Positions 8,202 through 16,349 of a DNA stretch of 23,536 bases are shown one piece after another. Position 1 is the first letter of the stretch, and every line of letters begins with the position of its first letter. This DNA comes from UBA11524 sp045132495 (GTDB lineage: Bacteria; Bacillota; Clostridia; Christensenellales; Aristaeellaceae), in contig JBGUSK010000016.1 in assembly GCA_045132495.1 (NCBI GenBank), forward strand, positions 1-23,536. The letters are read 5' to 3'. Below the pieces are notes generated by a model. That model made no database searches, was not told the origin of the DNA, and saw nothing but the letters and a program-made list of their open reading frames with translations. A program made the position numbers and the translations under genes.

Positions 8202-8807
8202 TCATTCTGTCGCTTTTATCCACAGAGAGTCTGCGATTTCCTCGCAGCTCAGGAGCTGTGCTTCCGTTGCCTCTCCGCCGTAGGGAAAAAGGGCCACAGA
8301 TACCCCATAGCCGGCCTGACAAGTGAAATACTCCACCATATGGGTCACGCTGCCGTCGGGCGCCACATATGATGCAGCAATCCTCACGAATTTGTGCCCC
8401 TCCGGCGCAAGGTATATCTCCGCCGAGGACACCTCATACCCCTGGTCAGTGTAGAAATACGTCAGGTCTTCGCACATCAGCCGTTCGCCGAACTCGTTCA
8501 TCTCATCGAAGTCCGTCTTGGCAGAGGGAGAAACAACGACCAGTACTTCCATCGACCCAGTTTCGTCAAGAAGCAGCGCATACACGTCGTTTTCCACCAT
8601 CCAGGGCAGCAGCTCCCGCTGGCTGAAACCCGCACGGCTGAACACCGATGCACTGCTTTCCCGGGTGACGCAATACCCCACGATCGGCGTGAAGAAGAAC
8701 TCCGCCCCGTCCAGCGTCACGACCACATCGCCGTCCTCGTCCATTTCTGCGAAACCGTACAGCGGAAGGAAGCACAGAATCAACAAGAGCGCGATGAGTT
8801 TCTTCAT
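8202..8807 (-). CDS. Exported protein of unknown function
   Basis: A 201-residue protein with a clear signal peptide (MKKLIALLLILCFLPLYGFA, cleavage after GFA about residue 20) and an acidic mature part of about 181 residues rich in beta-strand-like sequence. I recognise no family. Two cysteines in the mature part (YCVTR and MCEDL) plus FTC and LSC could form disulfides. It lies 13 bases after the transketolase C subunit and 24 bases before licD, so it may help assemble or sense the surface polymer, but that is inference from position only. Confidence 0.75.
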   Translation of the reverse strand: MKKLIALLLILCFLPLYGFAEMDEDGDVVVTLDGAEFFFTPIVGYCVTRESSASVFSRAGFSQRELLPWMVENDVYALLLDETGSMEVLVVVSPSAKTDFDEMNEFGERLMCEDLTYFYTDQGYEVSSAEIYLAPEGHKFVRIAASYVAPDGSVTHMVEYFTCQAGYGVSVALFPYGGEATEAQLLSCEEIADSLWIKATE

Positions 8808-8820
8808 AATAGATATCCCC

Positions 8821-9744
8821 TTACCGATTCAGCCAGGCCAGCGTCCGCTCGCAGATGGCCTTCTCGTCCATCCTGTATTCGCCGCGCAGATACTGCTGCG
8901 TGCCCACGATGGTGGAGTACACATCCTCCATACCGATGCGGTGGACGCGGCAATTCGCACCCTCCTCGGCGATGACCTCGCACACCGCGCTGCCGAAGCC
9001 GCCCACGATGGAATGCTCCTCCACCGTGACGATGTGCTTGAAGCGCTGGCTGAGCTCGATGAGCTTATCCCGGTCGATGGGCTTGAGGCAGGGGAAGCTT
9101 ACCACCTCGGCAGACACGCCCTGCTCGCTGAGGAGCTTGGCCGCGCCCACCGTCTGGGTCAGGATGCCGCCTGCCGACAGCAGAGCCACGTCCTTGCCTT
9201 CGCGCAGGGTCAGCGCCTTAGGGGCGGTATAGTTCTCGATGGGGCCTTCATGCAGATAGGGTTCGCCGCCGCGGCCCAGCCGCAGATAGCAGGTGCCGGG
9301 GGTATTCAGCATCACAGGCACGATGGCCTCCACCTCATGGGGATCACCGGGGGTGAATACCGTCACGCCGGGCAGGGCGCGAAGGATCGCCATATCCTCC
9401 GTGGCGTGATGGGACATACCCAGGCTGCCGTACACGAAGCCGCCGCCGACGCAAACCACCTTCACATTGGCGTTGTGGTAAGCACAGTCGTTGCGGATCT
9501 GCTCGATACAGCGCAGAGTCGGGAAATTGCCGATGGAATAGGTCAGCACAGTGCGGCCTGTCATGGCAAGGCCAGCCGCCAGGCCAGTCATGCCCTGTTC
9601 GGCAATGCCCGCGTTGACAAACTGGTCGGGATAGGTCTCCCAGAAGGGCTTCAAAACGCCGAAGCCCAGGTCGCCGGTCACCAGCGTCAGCTTGGGATCC
9701 TTGGCGGCTTCGCGCATCAGCGCACGGGTGAATGCGTCTCTCAT
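8821..9744 (-). CDS. Transketolase, C-terminal subunit
   Basis: A 307-residue protein equal to the pyrimidine-binding and C-terminal domains of transketolase. The GIAEQGMTGLAAGLA segment (about residues 47-61) contains the conserved Glu that activates thiamine diphosphate. Paired with the N subunit it moves two-carbon ketol units between pentose, tetrose, hexose and heptose phosphates. Its ATG overlaps the N-subunit stop by four bases (ATGA), so the two halves are made together. Split transketolases are normal in many anaerobes and archaea. Because it sits inside a surface-polymer operon it may supply pentose precursors for that polymer. Confidence 0.92.
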   Translation of the reverse strand: MRDAFTRALMREAAKDPKLTLVTGDLGFGVLKPFWETYPDQFVNAGIAEQGMTGLAAGLAMTGRTVLTYSIGNFPTLRCIEQIRNDCAYHNANVKVVCVGGGFVYGSLGMSHHATEDMAILRALPGVTVFTPGDPHEVEAIVPVMLNTPGTCYLRLGRGGEPYLHEGPIENYTAPKALTLREGKDVALLSAGGILTQTVGAAKLLSEQGVSAEVVSFPCLKPIDRDKLIELSQRFKHIVTVEEHSIVGGFGSAVCEVIAEEGANCRVHRIGMEDVYSTIVGTQQYLRGEYRMDEKAICERTLAWLNR

Positions 9745-10613
9745 GGCCTCTGCGCCTCCAGTTCCTTGAGTGCTGCCTCGTATTCCTCACCCTGGGGCGT
9801 GCGGTAGTGCCACAGGATGTCGTTCTCCATGAAGGACACGCCCTTGCCCTTGGTGGTCTCTGCAATGATGACCGTGGGCTTGCCGGTGCCGCGATTCTGC
9901 TTGGCCTGCTCAAATGCAGTACGCAGCGCCTCCACGTCGTGTCCGTCGACCTGCATCACATTCCAGCCGAAGGACGCCCACTTATCCGTGAAGGGCTCCA
10001 GGGCGATGGTGTTCTCGCAGAAGTCGAGAGACTGCATCCGGTTGTGATCGACAACGGCAATCAGGTTGTCCAGCCGGTACTGATGCGCCTGCAGCGCGGC
10101 CTCCCAGACGGAGCCCTCGTCGCACTCGCCGTCGCCCATGACGCAGAAGACGCGCCAGTCGGCATTATCCTTCTTGCCGCCCAGGGCCGTGCCCGCAGCG
10201 ACCGCCAGGCCGTGGCCCAGGGAACCGGTGGAAAACTCCACACCCGGGACGCCCTTATGGCTCACATGGCCGGACAGACGGCTGCCGTTGGCATAGTGGG
10301 TACTCAGCTCCTCCACGTCGAAGAAGCCGCGCTCCGCCAGCGCCGCATAGATCGCCGCGCCCGCATGGCCCTTGGAGAGGATCAGCCGGTCCCGGCCTTC
10401 CATCTTGGGCTCTGCAGGATTCACATTCAGCACACCGGTATAAAGGGTCGCCATAATTTCCGCGAGGGAAAAGATCGCGCCGATGTGGCTGCCGCGGGAG
10501 ATATGGGTCATTTCCAGGCCATGACGGCGGATCAGCCAGGCCAGCACCCGCGCATCTGCGGTGTCAATGGGCTGACCGGCAAAGGCCGCATGGGTCTTTT
10601 CAGTGTAGGTCAT
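9741..10613 (-). CDS. Transketolase, N-terminal subunit
   Basis: The start at 10613 is chosen because it follows AAGGGGAAG, overlaps the sugar transferase stop by four bases and gives a 290-residue protein beginning MTYTEKTHAAF. The open frame extends further upstream but only antisense-like sequence is gained. The thiamine diphosphate-binding domain is clear: GSLGHGLAVAAGTALGG, then the motif GDGE (VMGDGECDEGSVWEA) ending at NLIAVVDHNRMQ. The His-containing SRGSHIGAIFS segment near residue 40 corresponds to the substrate-site histidine of transketolases. It works as a complex with the next gene. Confidence 0.92.
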   Translation of the reverse strand: MTYTEKTHAAFAGQPIDTADARVLAWLIRRHGLEMTHISRGSHIGAIFSLAEIMATLYTGVLNVNPAEPKMEGRDRLILSKGHAGAAIYAALAERGFFDVEELSTHYANGSRLSGHVSHKGVPGVEFSTGSLGHGLAVAAGTALGGKKDNADWRVFCVMGDGECDEGSVWEAALQAHQYRLDNLIAVVDHNRMQSLDFCENTIALEPFTDKWASFGWNVMQVDGHDVEALRTAFEQAKQNRGTGKPTVIIAETTKGKGVSFMENDILWHYRTPQGEEYEAALKELEAQRP

Positions 10614-11308
10614 ACGGATTTCTTCCCCTTTTCCTGGGCCATCTTCTTCGCTTTGCCGAACACGCCGCCGATGGTCTCGAAGAAGAGCTGCATATCCAGC
10701 TTGAAAGACTGATTCTTCGCGTACTCCACGCGCAGGCGGTTCTTCTCCGGCAGGATGTACTTCTCGTAATTCTCCACGGGATTCTCCGTACCGACGATCT
10801 CGTCCTGCGCAATATACACGATAGAGGAGCGGTCGGTGATGCCGGGGCGCACCCACATGATGCACTGCTGCTCCTCGGTGTAGGCGTTGGTGTACAGCAG
10901 CAGCTCCGGACGCGGGCCGACAAAGCTCATGTCGCCCTTGATGATGTTGAGTAGCTGGGGTAGCTCATCCAGCTTCAGACGGCGCATGATCTTGCCGGAC
11001 TTGGTCACGCGGGGATCGTCCTTGGCCGTGCAGCCGCCAGTCTTGTCGGCATCCACCACCATGGTGCGGAATTTCATAATGTAGAAGGGCTGGTTCTTGT
11101 AGCCTCCGCGCACCGCCCGGTAGAAGACGGGGCCGGGGCTGTCCAGCTTCACCCAGATAGCCAGGGGGATCATCACCAGGCTGGCAGGGATGAGCATGAT
11201 CAGCGCGAGGATAAAGTCCAGCACGCGCTTGACGACGTTGGAATAGAAGGGATGGGACAGCGGGCCGTCCCAGCGGGGCAGCTCGGGGAGAGGCGGGAGA
11301 TTGGCCAT
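10610..11308 (-). CDS. Polyprenyl-phosphate phosphoglycosyl transferase (bacterial sugar transferase)
   Basis: A 232-residue small monotopic phosphoglycosyl transferase. A single hydrophobic re-entrant helix (about residues 26-52, VVKRVLDFILALIMLIPASL) is followed by the catalytic domain with MKFRTM, the DE dyad in LKLDELPQLLNII and the GDMSFVGPRPE motif. Such enzymes transfer a sugar-1-phosphate from a nucleotide sugar to undecaprenyl phosphate, the first membrane step of capsule, teichoic acid or exopolysaccharide synthesis. It lies 13 bases after parB with a GGAGG site. The sugar specificity cannot be read from sequence. Confidence 0.93.
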   Translation of the reverse strand: MANLPPLPELPRWDGPLSHPFYSNVVKRVLDFILALIMLIPASLVMIPLAIWVKLDSPGPVFYRAVRGGYKNQPFYIMKFRTMVVDADKTGGCTAKDDPRVTKSGKIMRRLKLDELPQLLNIIKGDMSFVGPRPELLLYTNAYTEEQQCIMWVRPGITDRSSIVYIAQDEIVGTENPVENYEKYILPEKNRLRVEYAKNQSFKLDMQLFFETIGGVFGKAKKMAQEKGKKSV

Positions 11309-11321
11309 GATGCATGCCTCC

Positions 11322-12194
11322 TTACATGTTGTTCAGCTGCTGCAGCACCTCGTTGAGGCGCTCCAGCTCGTCCTGGGAATAATACTGCAGCACGATCTTG
11401 CCCTTCTTGCTCGTGCCGGTGAGGGTCGCGCGCATGCCGAAGGTCTCGCGGCAGAGGGTTTCCAGCTCGGTCAGCTCGGCGGGAAGGACATGCAGGGGCT
11501 TCTCCTGCTTAGGGAGCTTCGCACTGTTCTGCTTGAGGAGCGCAGCGGCATTCTCCAGCTGACGGACGCTCCAGTCCTCCTCGATACAGCGGTTGGCCAG
11601 GCTGACCTTCACATCTTCGGAATCCAGGCCAGCCAGCACACGGGCATGTCCAGCGGACAGCACGCCCCGGCGCACCATGTCGATCACGTCCTCAGGGAGC
11701 GTCAGCAGACGCAGCAGGTTCGCCACGGCGGGACGGCTCTTTGAGAGGCGCTGGGCCACAGTCTCCTGGGTATAGCCGCACTGCTTCATCAGGCTCTGGA
11801 TACCCATCGCAGTTTCGATGGGGTTCAGGTCTTCGCGCTGGATGTTCTCGATCAGCGCGATCTCCATCTGGGTGACAACGTCCATCTCGCGGACGATGCA
11901 GGGCACGGCGTTCAGGCCTGCCTCGCGGGCCGCACGCCAGCGGCGTTCACCGGCAACGATGCGATAACGTCCGCCCTTCACCGGGGTGACAAGAATGGGC
12001 ATCAACACACCCTGATCCTTGATGGACTGGGCCAGCTGGGCGATGCTCTCCTCAGAGAAGATATGGCGGGGCTGGTCGGGATTGGGGTCGATGTCGCCAA
12101 TGGCGATCTCCTGGCCCGCACCGGGGGCTGTGGTATCCAGTTCAGGCAGCAGGGCGTCGAGGCCCCGGGCAAGTCCGCGCGTCTTTTTAGGCAT
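11322..12194 (-). CDS. parB: Chromosome-partitioning protein ParB (Spo0J-like)
   Basis: The 290-residue protein begins MPKKTRGLARGLDALLPE, the ParA-binding N-terminal motif. The ParB/Srx CTPase domain follows (about 30-120) with IDPNPDQPR and the GERRWRA box at about 105-111. A helix-turn-helix for parS binding contains YTQETVAQRLSKSRPAVANLL, just above the standard segment and here quoted with its core only. The C terminus is a dimerisation helix. ParB spreads from parS and loads SMC. I saw no parS-like site (TGTTCCACGTGAAACA-type) in the window. The gene starts 37 bases after parA. Confidence 0.95.
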   Translation of the reverse strand: MPKKTRGLARGLDALLPELDTTAPGAGQEIAIGDIDPNPDQPRHIFSEESIAQLAQSIKDQGVLMPILVTPVKGGRYRIVAGERRWRAAREAGLNAVPCIVREMDVVTQMEIALIENIQREDLNPIETAMGIQSLMKQCGYTQETVAQRLSKSRPAVANLLRLLTLPEDVIDMVRRGVLSAGHARVLAGLDSEDVKVSLANRCIEEDWSVRQLENAAALLKQNSAKLPKQEKPLHVLPAELTELETLCRETFGMRATLTGTSKKGKIVLQYYSQDELERLNEVLQQLNNM

Positions 12195-12231
12195 GATGAT
12201 GACTCCCTCTATATCAAATCCTGTGTAAGAA

Positions 12232-13017
12232 TCAAAGCTTCCAGTTCTTATCCACCTTCACGCCGTTGCGCTTGAGGACCTCCTGGGCCAGGGCTGCATA
12301 GGCGGTAGTACCGGTGGAACGCTTGTCATAAATGTGGATGGGCTCGCCGTGGGAGGGCGCTTCACCCAGGCGCACGGTGCGCGGGATGACCGTGCCGTAC
12401 ACCTGCTTCTTGAAGTGCTTTTTGACCTCATCCACCACCTGCAGGCCCAGATTGGTACGGCCGTCCAGCATCGTCAGCAGCACGCCCTCAATGTCCAGGC
12501 GGGGGTTGTAGGTTTTCTTCACCCGCTGGATGGTCTGGACAAGGCTCGCCACGCCCTCCAATGCGTAGTACTCGCACTGAATGGGAATGATCACGCTGTC
12601 GGAAGCCGTCAGGGCGTTGACCGTCAGGAGGGACAGACTCGGCGGACAGTCGATAATGATGAAGTCAAAGTCCTTCGCCACTGCGCCCAGGGCCGTCTTT
12701 AGACGGAGTTCGCGCTTGTCCACGTTGACGAGCTGGAGCTCCGCGTCCGCCAGGCGGATGTCGCTGCCCGCGATGGAGAGGTTCTTGAAGTCGGTCTTTT
12801 CCACCAGTTCCTTCATCTGAACGCGCCCCATCAGCACCTCGTACATGGACTGATCCTCCACCGCCATGCCGATGCCGGAGGTGGCGTTGCCCTGAGGATC
12901 AAGGTCGACGAGGAGCACCCGTTGACCCATGTCCGCCATGAGGGCAGAGAGGTTCACCGCCGTGGTCGTCTTGCCCACGCCGCCCTTCTGATTGATGATG
13001 GAGATCGTCTTGGCCAT
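12232..13017 (-). CDS. parA: Chromosome-partitioning ATPase ParA (Soj-like)
   Basis: The start at 13017 is preferred because GGGAGG lies eight bases upstream and the product then begins MAKTISIINQKGGVGKTTTA, the exact Soj/ParA N terminus (deviant Walker A KGGVGKTT at 11-18). An open frame extends 23 codons upstream but without such a site. The 261-residue length is typical. The Walker A' segment (VLLVDLDPQGNATSG) and Walker B (FIIIDCPPSLSLL) are present. ParA is a DNA-binding ATPase dimer that moves ParB-parS complexes. It heads the operon down to licD and has its own promoter. Confidence 0.96.
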   Translation of the reverse strand: MAKTISIINQKGGVGKTTTAVNLSALMADMGQRVLLVDLDPQGNATSGIGMAVEDQSMYEVLMGRVQMKELVEKTDFKNLSIAGSDIRLADAELQLVNVDKRELRLKTALGAVAKDFDFIIIDCPPSLSLLTVNALTASDSVIIPIQCEYYALEGVASLVQTIQRVKKTYNPRLDIEGVLLTMLDGRTNLGLQVVDEVKKHFKKQVYGTVIPRTVRLGEAPSHGEPIHIYDKRSTGTTAYAALAQEVLKRNGVKVDKNWKL

Positions 13018-13099
13018 GGTGAATCCTCCCAGGGTCTTCGACCCGTTTTTTTGCTCCGCCGAGGGCTCTTTGCCCAGTTTGGGCATACTAAATCATCTT

Positions 13100-13128
13100 A
13101 TTATACAGCTTTTCGGATGGATTGTAAA
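13100..13128 (-). promoter_or_regulatory. Promoter of the parA-parB-sugar transferase-licD operon
   Basis: On the minus strand TTTACA (13128-13123) is followed after 17 bases by TATAAT (13105-13100). The predicted start site is near 13093, about 76 bases before the parA ATG. No other comparable promoter was seen down to licD. Confidence 0.75.
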
Positions 13129-13161
13129 GGTGGAACCACCGGAAAAGCATCGCCCGGCACA

Positions 13162-13195
13162 CAAAAACGCCGTGCATCACAGGGATGCACGGCGT
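13162..13195 (-). terminator. Intrinsic terminator of the CotH gene
   Basis: An 11-base perfect stem (13167-13177 with 13185-13195) and a 7-base loop, followed on the minus strand by TTTTT (13166-13162). It ends the CotH/lamin-tail transcript 16 bases after its stop and insulates the parA promoter. Confidence 0.88.
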
Positions 13196-13210
13196 ATGAA
13201 AACAGCTTTG

Positions 13211-15214
13211 TCAGTTTTCCGGCTTGGCGTTGGTCACTTCCAGCTTCTCAAGCACCGCCCCGAAATAGGTTTCGACTTCGGCGTCGGTCAGCTTCATGGC
13301 CTTCTGCAGCAGCTCAGGAATCTTCTTCGGGCGCACCCGGGCATAGTACTTCGTTGCACCGATGTTGGTCTGCCAGTTTTTGAGCTTCATGTTTTTCCAG
13401 CGGTCGATGTGCCGCGGCAGGATCGGCTCCAGCTGGGCTATCACCTCGTCGAACTGGTTCTCTACGTTCTCCCACACAAAGACCGTGTCCAGCAGCTCTG
13501 CGATGCGCCGCAGGAACTTATCCTTGTACTCCGGCACAGCGAGCAGCGCATTCAGCGGTTCATGACGGAAGCCCTGTATCTTCCCCGACACAGGCTTGAT
13601 GTAATACTCCAGCGGCGTCTTTTCCAGCCCGCGCCAGCAGGCCTCCACATCGAAGAGGATGTACCTCCACTTGCCGCCCGGCACACGGTACACGCGCACA
13701 TTGGTAAAGTCCACATTGCCCAGGATGATCTGATAGGCCGCATGGGTGAACATGTTGTCGATATCGAGGCGTTCCTCGACAAAGGCCAGGTTCTCCGGGA
13801 TGTTCAGATCATTCTTCTTGCAGAAATCCGCCAGTTCCAGCCAGTCCTCGTTGTCGCCGTGCTGGGTGAAGCGATCGGTGCCGGTGCGGGCCAGGATGTC
13901 GATCTGGTCAATTTCGGCCTCGTCGGTCACGCCCTCGTAGGCCGCCACGAAGTATTTGTTGATCTTCTCCCGCAAATTGTAGTGGCCCCAATATTCACCG
14001 TTGATGTACACCTGGATGATCACATGATCCTGATAGAGGATCCCCTGCCCCTCCGCAAGAGTGGAGGCCACGATATCCCTCAGTCGGGTCGCGGAGAAAT
14101 CGCTGTTCGCGCCGCGCAGCAGCAGGGACTGATACGCCGTGTAATCCCGTGTCGGGAAGGGATTGAAGGCAAAGGTCGCCTCACCATAGGCCTTGCGGGC
14201 ATAAAGGGCGATGGACTTCTGGGCGTTCTGCCGCGCACTGTGGCCAGAAGCTGTGAAGGTGCCCATCTGGTTGATCTCGCACACACCCTCCCCGTTGAAA
14301 TATTCAATATTGACGGGGTATTCCCATTCCTTCTCGTAGTTGGGCGTATCGCCGCTGCCGCGAACCAGCGCGCCGGTCTTTTTGTTGAACAGGTATTTGT
14401 CATCCGTCGTCAGGCAGACGATGGGCGTAAGCTGCTCGTCCTCGACAATATAGGTAGCACTGACAGTAACACTGGGCACTTCATTTTCCCGGAATGCCCG
14501 CACTCGCAGCGCCGTGGTCTTGCTGATTTTGAGACCGTCAACGGGGTAAGCAGCAGATTTCGCATCAGGCGTTTCGCCGTCGGTAGTATAGCGGAGGATC
14601 GCCCCCTCAGGACATTGCACAAACACGATCACACCATCCGCATAGAAGCCGCCGGCAGTGATGATCGCCGGAGTCTCCGTGCGGGAAGGATAGACGGCAG
14701 CGTCGTTTTTCTTGGCACGGGTAGCGTTCACAAGATAGCCATAGTCCGCCTCGGCAGGGTCACCGTTGAAACCGGCAGGCAGGCCCCAACTGACATTGCC
14801 ATACTGCTGAGGATATTCCAGTGTCTGCACGCGCTCGCCGCCAGCGTTGGTGAGATACAGCGTTTCACCCTCCGCCTTGAGGGAGAAGGATGCAGAATAG
14901 GGCGATTTCGTACCGGGCGCGATATCATCCTCCCCCGTGCACCAGATGGTCACATAGCCGCCGGCTTTGAGCTTCGCACCTTTTGGAAAGACAAACTTAG
15001 CCAGGTTCTTCTTGCCATCGGAGAGCATCCAGCCGCTGAGGTCAACAGCCTTCTCGCCCCGGTTGTGGAGCTCGATCCAGTCGTAGCTGTGCTCGTTTTC
15101 ATACATACCGTTAGAGGCCATGACCTCATTGATAACCACCTCGGGCCCCTCTGCCAAAGCAGGCAGGGCGAATGCCAGCAGAATCACCAGCAGCACAATC
15201 AGCCTTTTCATCAT
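13211..15214 (-). CDS. Exported CotH kinase family protein with lamin-tail and chitobiase-like domains
   Basis: A 667-residue protein with a signal peptide (MMKRLIVLLVILLAFALPALA, residues 1-21 with the last few beyond the quoted core). A lamin-tail domain follows (about 25-140: VVINEVMASN, YDWIELHNRG, DLSGWMLSDG), then a CHB_HEX-like beta domain (about 190-265: AILRYTTDGETPD). The CotH-type kinase domain covers about 270-610, with VYINGEYWGHYNLREK and the active-site type segment YILFDVEACW. CotH proteins phosphorylate spore-coat or other extracellular proteins; fusions like this one occur in cellulosomal and surface proteins. A second ATG at 15211 lies six bases after GGAGG and is the better start. 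It is monocistronic, with its own promoter and terminator. Confidence 0.88.
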   Translation of the reverse strand: MMKRLIVLLVILLAFALPALAEGPEVVINEVMASNGMYENEHSYDWIELHNRGEKAVDLSGWMLSDGKKNLAKFVFPKGAKLKAGGYVTIWCTGEDDIAPGTKSPYSASFSLKAEGETLYLTNAGGERVQTLEYPQQYGNVSWGLPAGFNGDPAEADYGYLVNATRAKKNDAAVYPSRTETPAIITAGGFYADGVIVFVQCPEGAILRYTTDGETPDAKSAAYPVDGLKISKTTALRVRAFRENEVPSVTVSATYIVEDEQLTPIVCLTTDDKYLFNKKTGALVRGSGDTPNYEKEWEYPVNIEYFNGEGVCEINQMGTFTASGHSARQNAQKSIALYARKAYGEATFAFNPFPTRDYTAYQSLLLRGANSDFSATRLRDIVASTLAEGQGILYQDHVIIQVYINGEYWGHYNLREKINKYFVAAYEGVTDEAEIDQIDILARTGTDRFTQHGDNEDWLELADFCKKNDLNIPENLAFVEERLDIDNMFTHAAYQIILGNVDFTNVRVYRVPGGKWRYILFDVEACWRGLEKTPLEYYIKPVSGKIQGFRHEPLNALLAVPEYKDKFLRRIAELLDTVFVWENVENQFDEVIAQLEPILPRHIDRWKNMKLKNWQTNIGATKYYARVRPKKIPELLQKAMKLTDAEVETYFGAVLEKLEVTNAKPEN

Positions 15215-15260
15215 GATCCTCCCTTTTCAAAGCGTGGGGGACGCATTTTCATCCGGTTTG

Positions 15261-15289
15261 ATTGTACCACAAGGGCGGATGCATGGCAA
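15261..15289 (-). promoter_or_regulatory. Promoter of the CotH gene
   Basis: On the minus strand TTGCCA (15289-15284) is followed after 17 bases by TACAAT (15266-15261), about 45 bases upstream of the CotH start. It slightly overlaps nothing but lies directly beyond the DUF1508 terminator. Confidence 0.7.
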
Positions 15290-15292
15290 CAG

Positions 15293-15320
15293 AAAAGGAG
15301 CATTCCCTGCGGAATGCTCC
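15293..15320 (-). terminator. Intrinsic terminator of the DUF1508 gene
   Basis: A perfect 10-base stem GGAGCATTCC/GGAATGCTCC (15297-15306 with 15311-15320) with a 4-base loop, followed on the minus strand by TTTT (15296-15293). It begins 15 bases after the DUF1508 stop. Confidence 0.88.
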
Positions 15321-15335
15321 ATGATTTTACAAGTC

Positions 15336-15704
15336 TTATTCTTCGACGATGGGGGCGTCCACCGCATTCTTCTTCACGGATTCAATGCCGTTCTCGCAGC
15401 TGTTCTTGGCCACATAGCCCTCAGACACAGCGATGACCTGGCCATTGGTGGCCTTCAGGCGGAAACGGTACTCGCCAGCCTTGTCAACGTACATCTCGAA
15501 CTTGGGGCACTGGGCCTTCTGCCAGTTCTCAACGGTCTGATCCTCGACATTCGCCACAGGGGCATTCTTGGCCACAGACTTCACGCCATTCAGGCAGGAC
15601 GCCTTGGTCTTGTACACTTCGGAGGTGGCAATGACTTCGCCATTGGTGGCCTTCAGGTCAAACTTGATGCCGGAGGGCACCTCACGCACGACAAACTTGC
15701 CCAT
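15336..15704 (-). CDS. Double DUF1508 (YegP-like) protein
   Basis: The start at 15704 gives a 122-residue protein (MGKFVVREVPSGIKFDL). The frame stays open 24 codons further upstream, but that part covers the promoter region and has no domain. Two tandem copies of the DUF1508 fold are clear: residues 2-48 and 68-115, each with a core 'F-L-K-A-T-N-G-(E/Q)-V-I-A-(T/V)-S-E' followed by a C-NG-SV motif. YegP-type proteins are small cytoplasmic proteins often induced by stress; biochemical function is unknown. It is a single-gene unit with a near-consensus promoter, suggesting strong expression. Confidence 0.88.
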   Translation of the reverse strand: MGKFVVREVPSGIKFDLKATNGEVIATSEVYKTKASCLNGVKSVAKNAPVANVEDQTVENWQKAQCPKFEMYVDKAGEYRFRLKATNGQVIAVSEGYVAKNSCENGIESVKKNAVDAPIVEE

Positions 15705-15766
15705 AGATGCAACATCCTTTCTTATGCCAAGAGGGAAACACTCCCCGCCCGGTTTTCTTTGGATAC

Positions 15767-15795
15767 ATTTTAACATAGATGGGGAAGATTGTCAA
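15767..15795 (-). promoter_or_regulatory. Near-consensus promoter of the DUF1508 gene
   Basis: On the minus strand a perfect TTGACA (15795-15790) is followed after 17 bases by TAAAAT (15772-15767). The predicted start site is near 15760, giving a 56-base leader. Confidence 0.8.
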
Positions 15796-15806
15796 ATAAA
15801 AGCGAA

Positions 15807-16331
15807 TCAGTCCCCCGATAGGAATGCTTCACAGGTCCATTCGACCCGCTTTTCCTCTCCCATCGAGCGGTTGGTTCGCACACCGTCGTCCTTGACAAGC
15901 GTCATGCCCAGCTTCAGCATCGTGCGATAGGAAGCCACATTCTCACTGTCGCAGCAGGCAAAGATACGCCTGACGCCGATGCTGCGGGCGAAATCCATCA
16001 CCGCCAGCGCCGCCTCGGTAACGTAGCCGCGCCGCCAATAAGCCTTATTCAGCACCCAGCCCAGTTCCGCTTCGGTGCGATCCTCCTGCATGTAAAGGGT
16101 AATGCCGCCAATGTGGGCGTCCTCCAGGAAGAAGGCGAACTCGTAACGCTCCGGCGCTTCCTTGTGCCATTCCGCCTCTGCATCTTCCAGGAATGCTGCG
16201 GTCTCCGCTTCATCCGCATAGGGCAGGAACATCATGAACCGGGTGTTCTCCAGATCACCGGCATAGGCATGGGTCGAACTGAGCAGGCTTCTGTCCGCCG
16301 GACGCAGCATCAGCCGCGGGGTATGCAGCAT
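15807..16331 (-). CDS. GNAT family N-acetyltransferase (RimJ/RimL type)
   Basis: A 174-residue protein with the RimJ/RimL start (LHTPRLMLRPAD) and the acetyl-CoA-binding segment ELGWVLNKAYWRRGYVTEAA, quoted at its core, with RRGYVTEA as the (R/Q)xxGxA pyrophosphate loop. The C-terminal NVASYRTMLKLGM matches the 'N-x-x-S-x-x-x-x-x-K-x-G-F' element of the family. It acetylates an amino group of an unidentified small molecule or protein. ATG at 16331 is 11 bases after GGAGG; the adjacent TTG at 16334 is 8 bases away and may be used instead. It is 18 bases downstream of the GH9 gene. Confidence 0.88.
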   Translation of the reverse strand: MLHTPRLMLRPADRSLLSSTHAYAGDLENTRFMMFLPYADEAETAAFLEDAEAEWHKEAPERYEFAFFLEDAHIGGITLYMQEDRTEAELGWVLNKAYWRRGYVTEAALAVMDFARSIGVRRIFACCDSENVASYRTMLKLGMTLVKDDGVRTNRSMGEEKRVEWTCEAFLSGD

Positions 16332-16349
16332 CAAAGGCGTTTCCTCCCT

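Noticed and set aside
12992..15436. An 814-codon plus-strand ORF opposite the CotH gene
   Set aside because: It is an antisense shadow: the minus strand has signal peptide, domains, promoter and terminator, and the plus frame has none of these.
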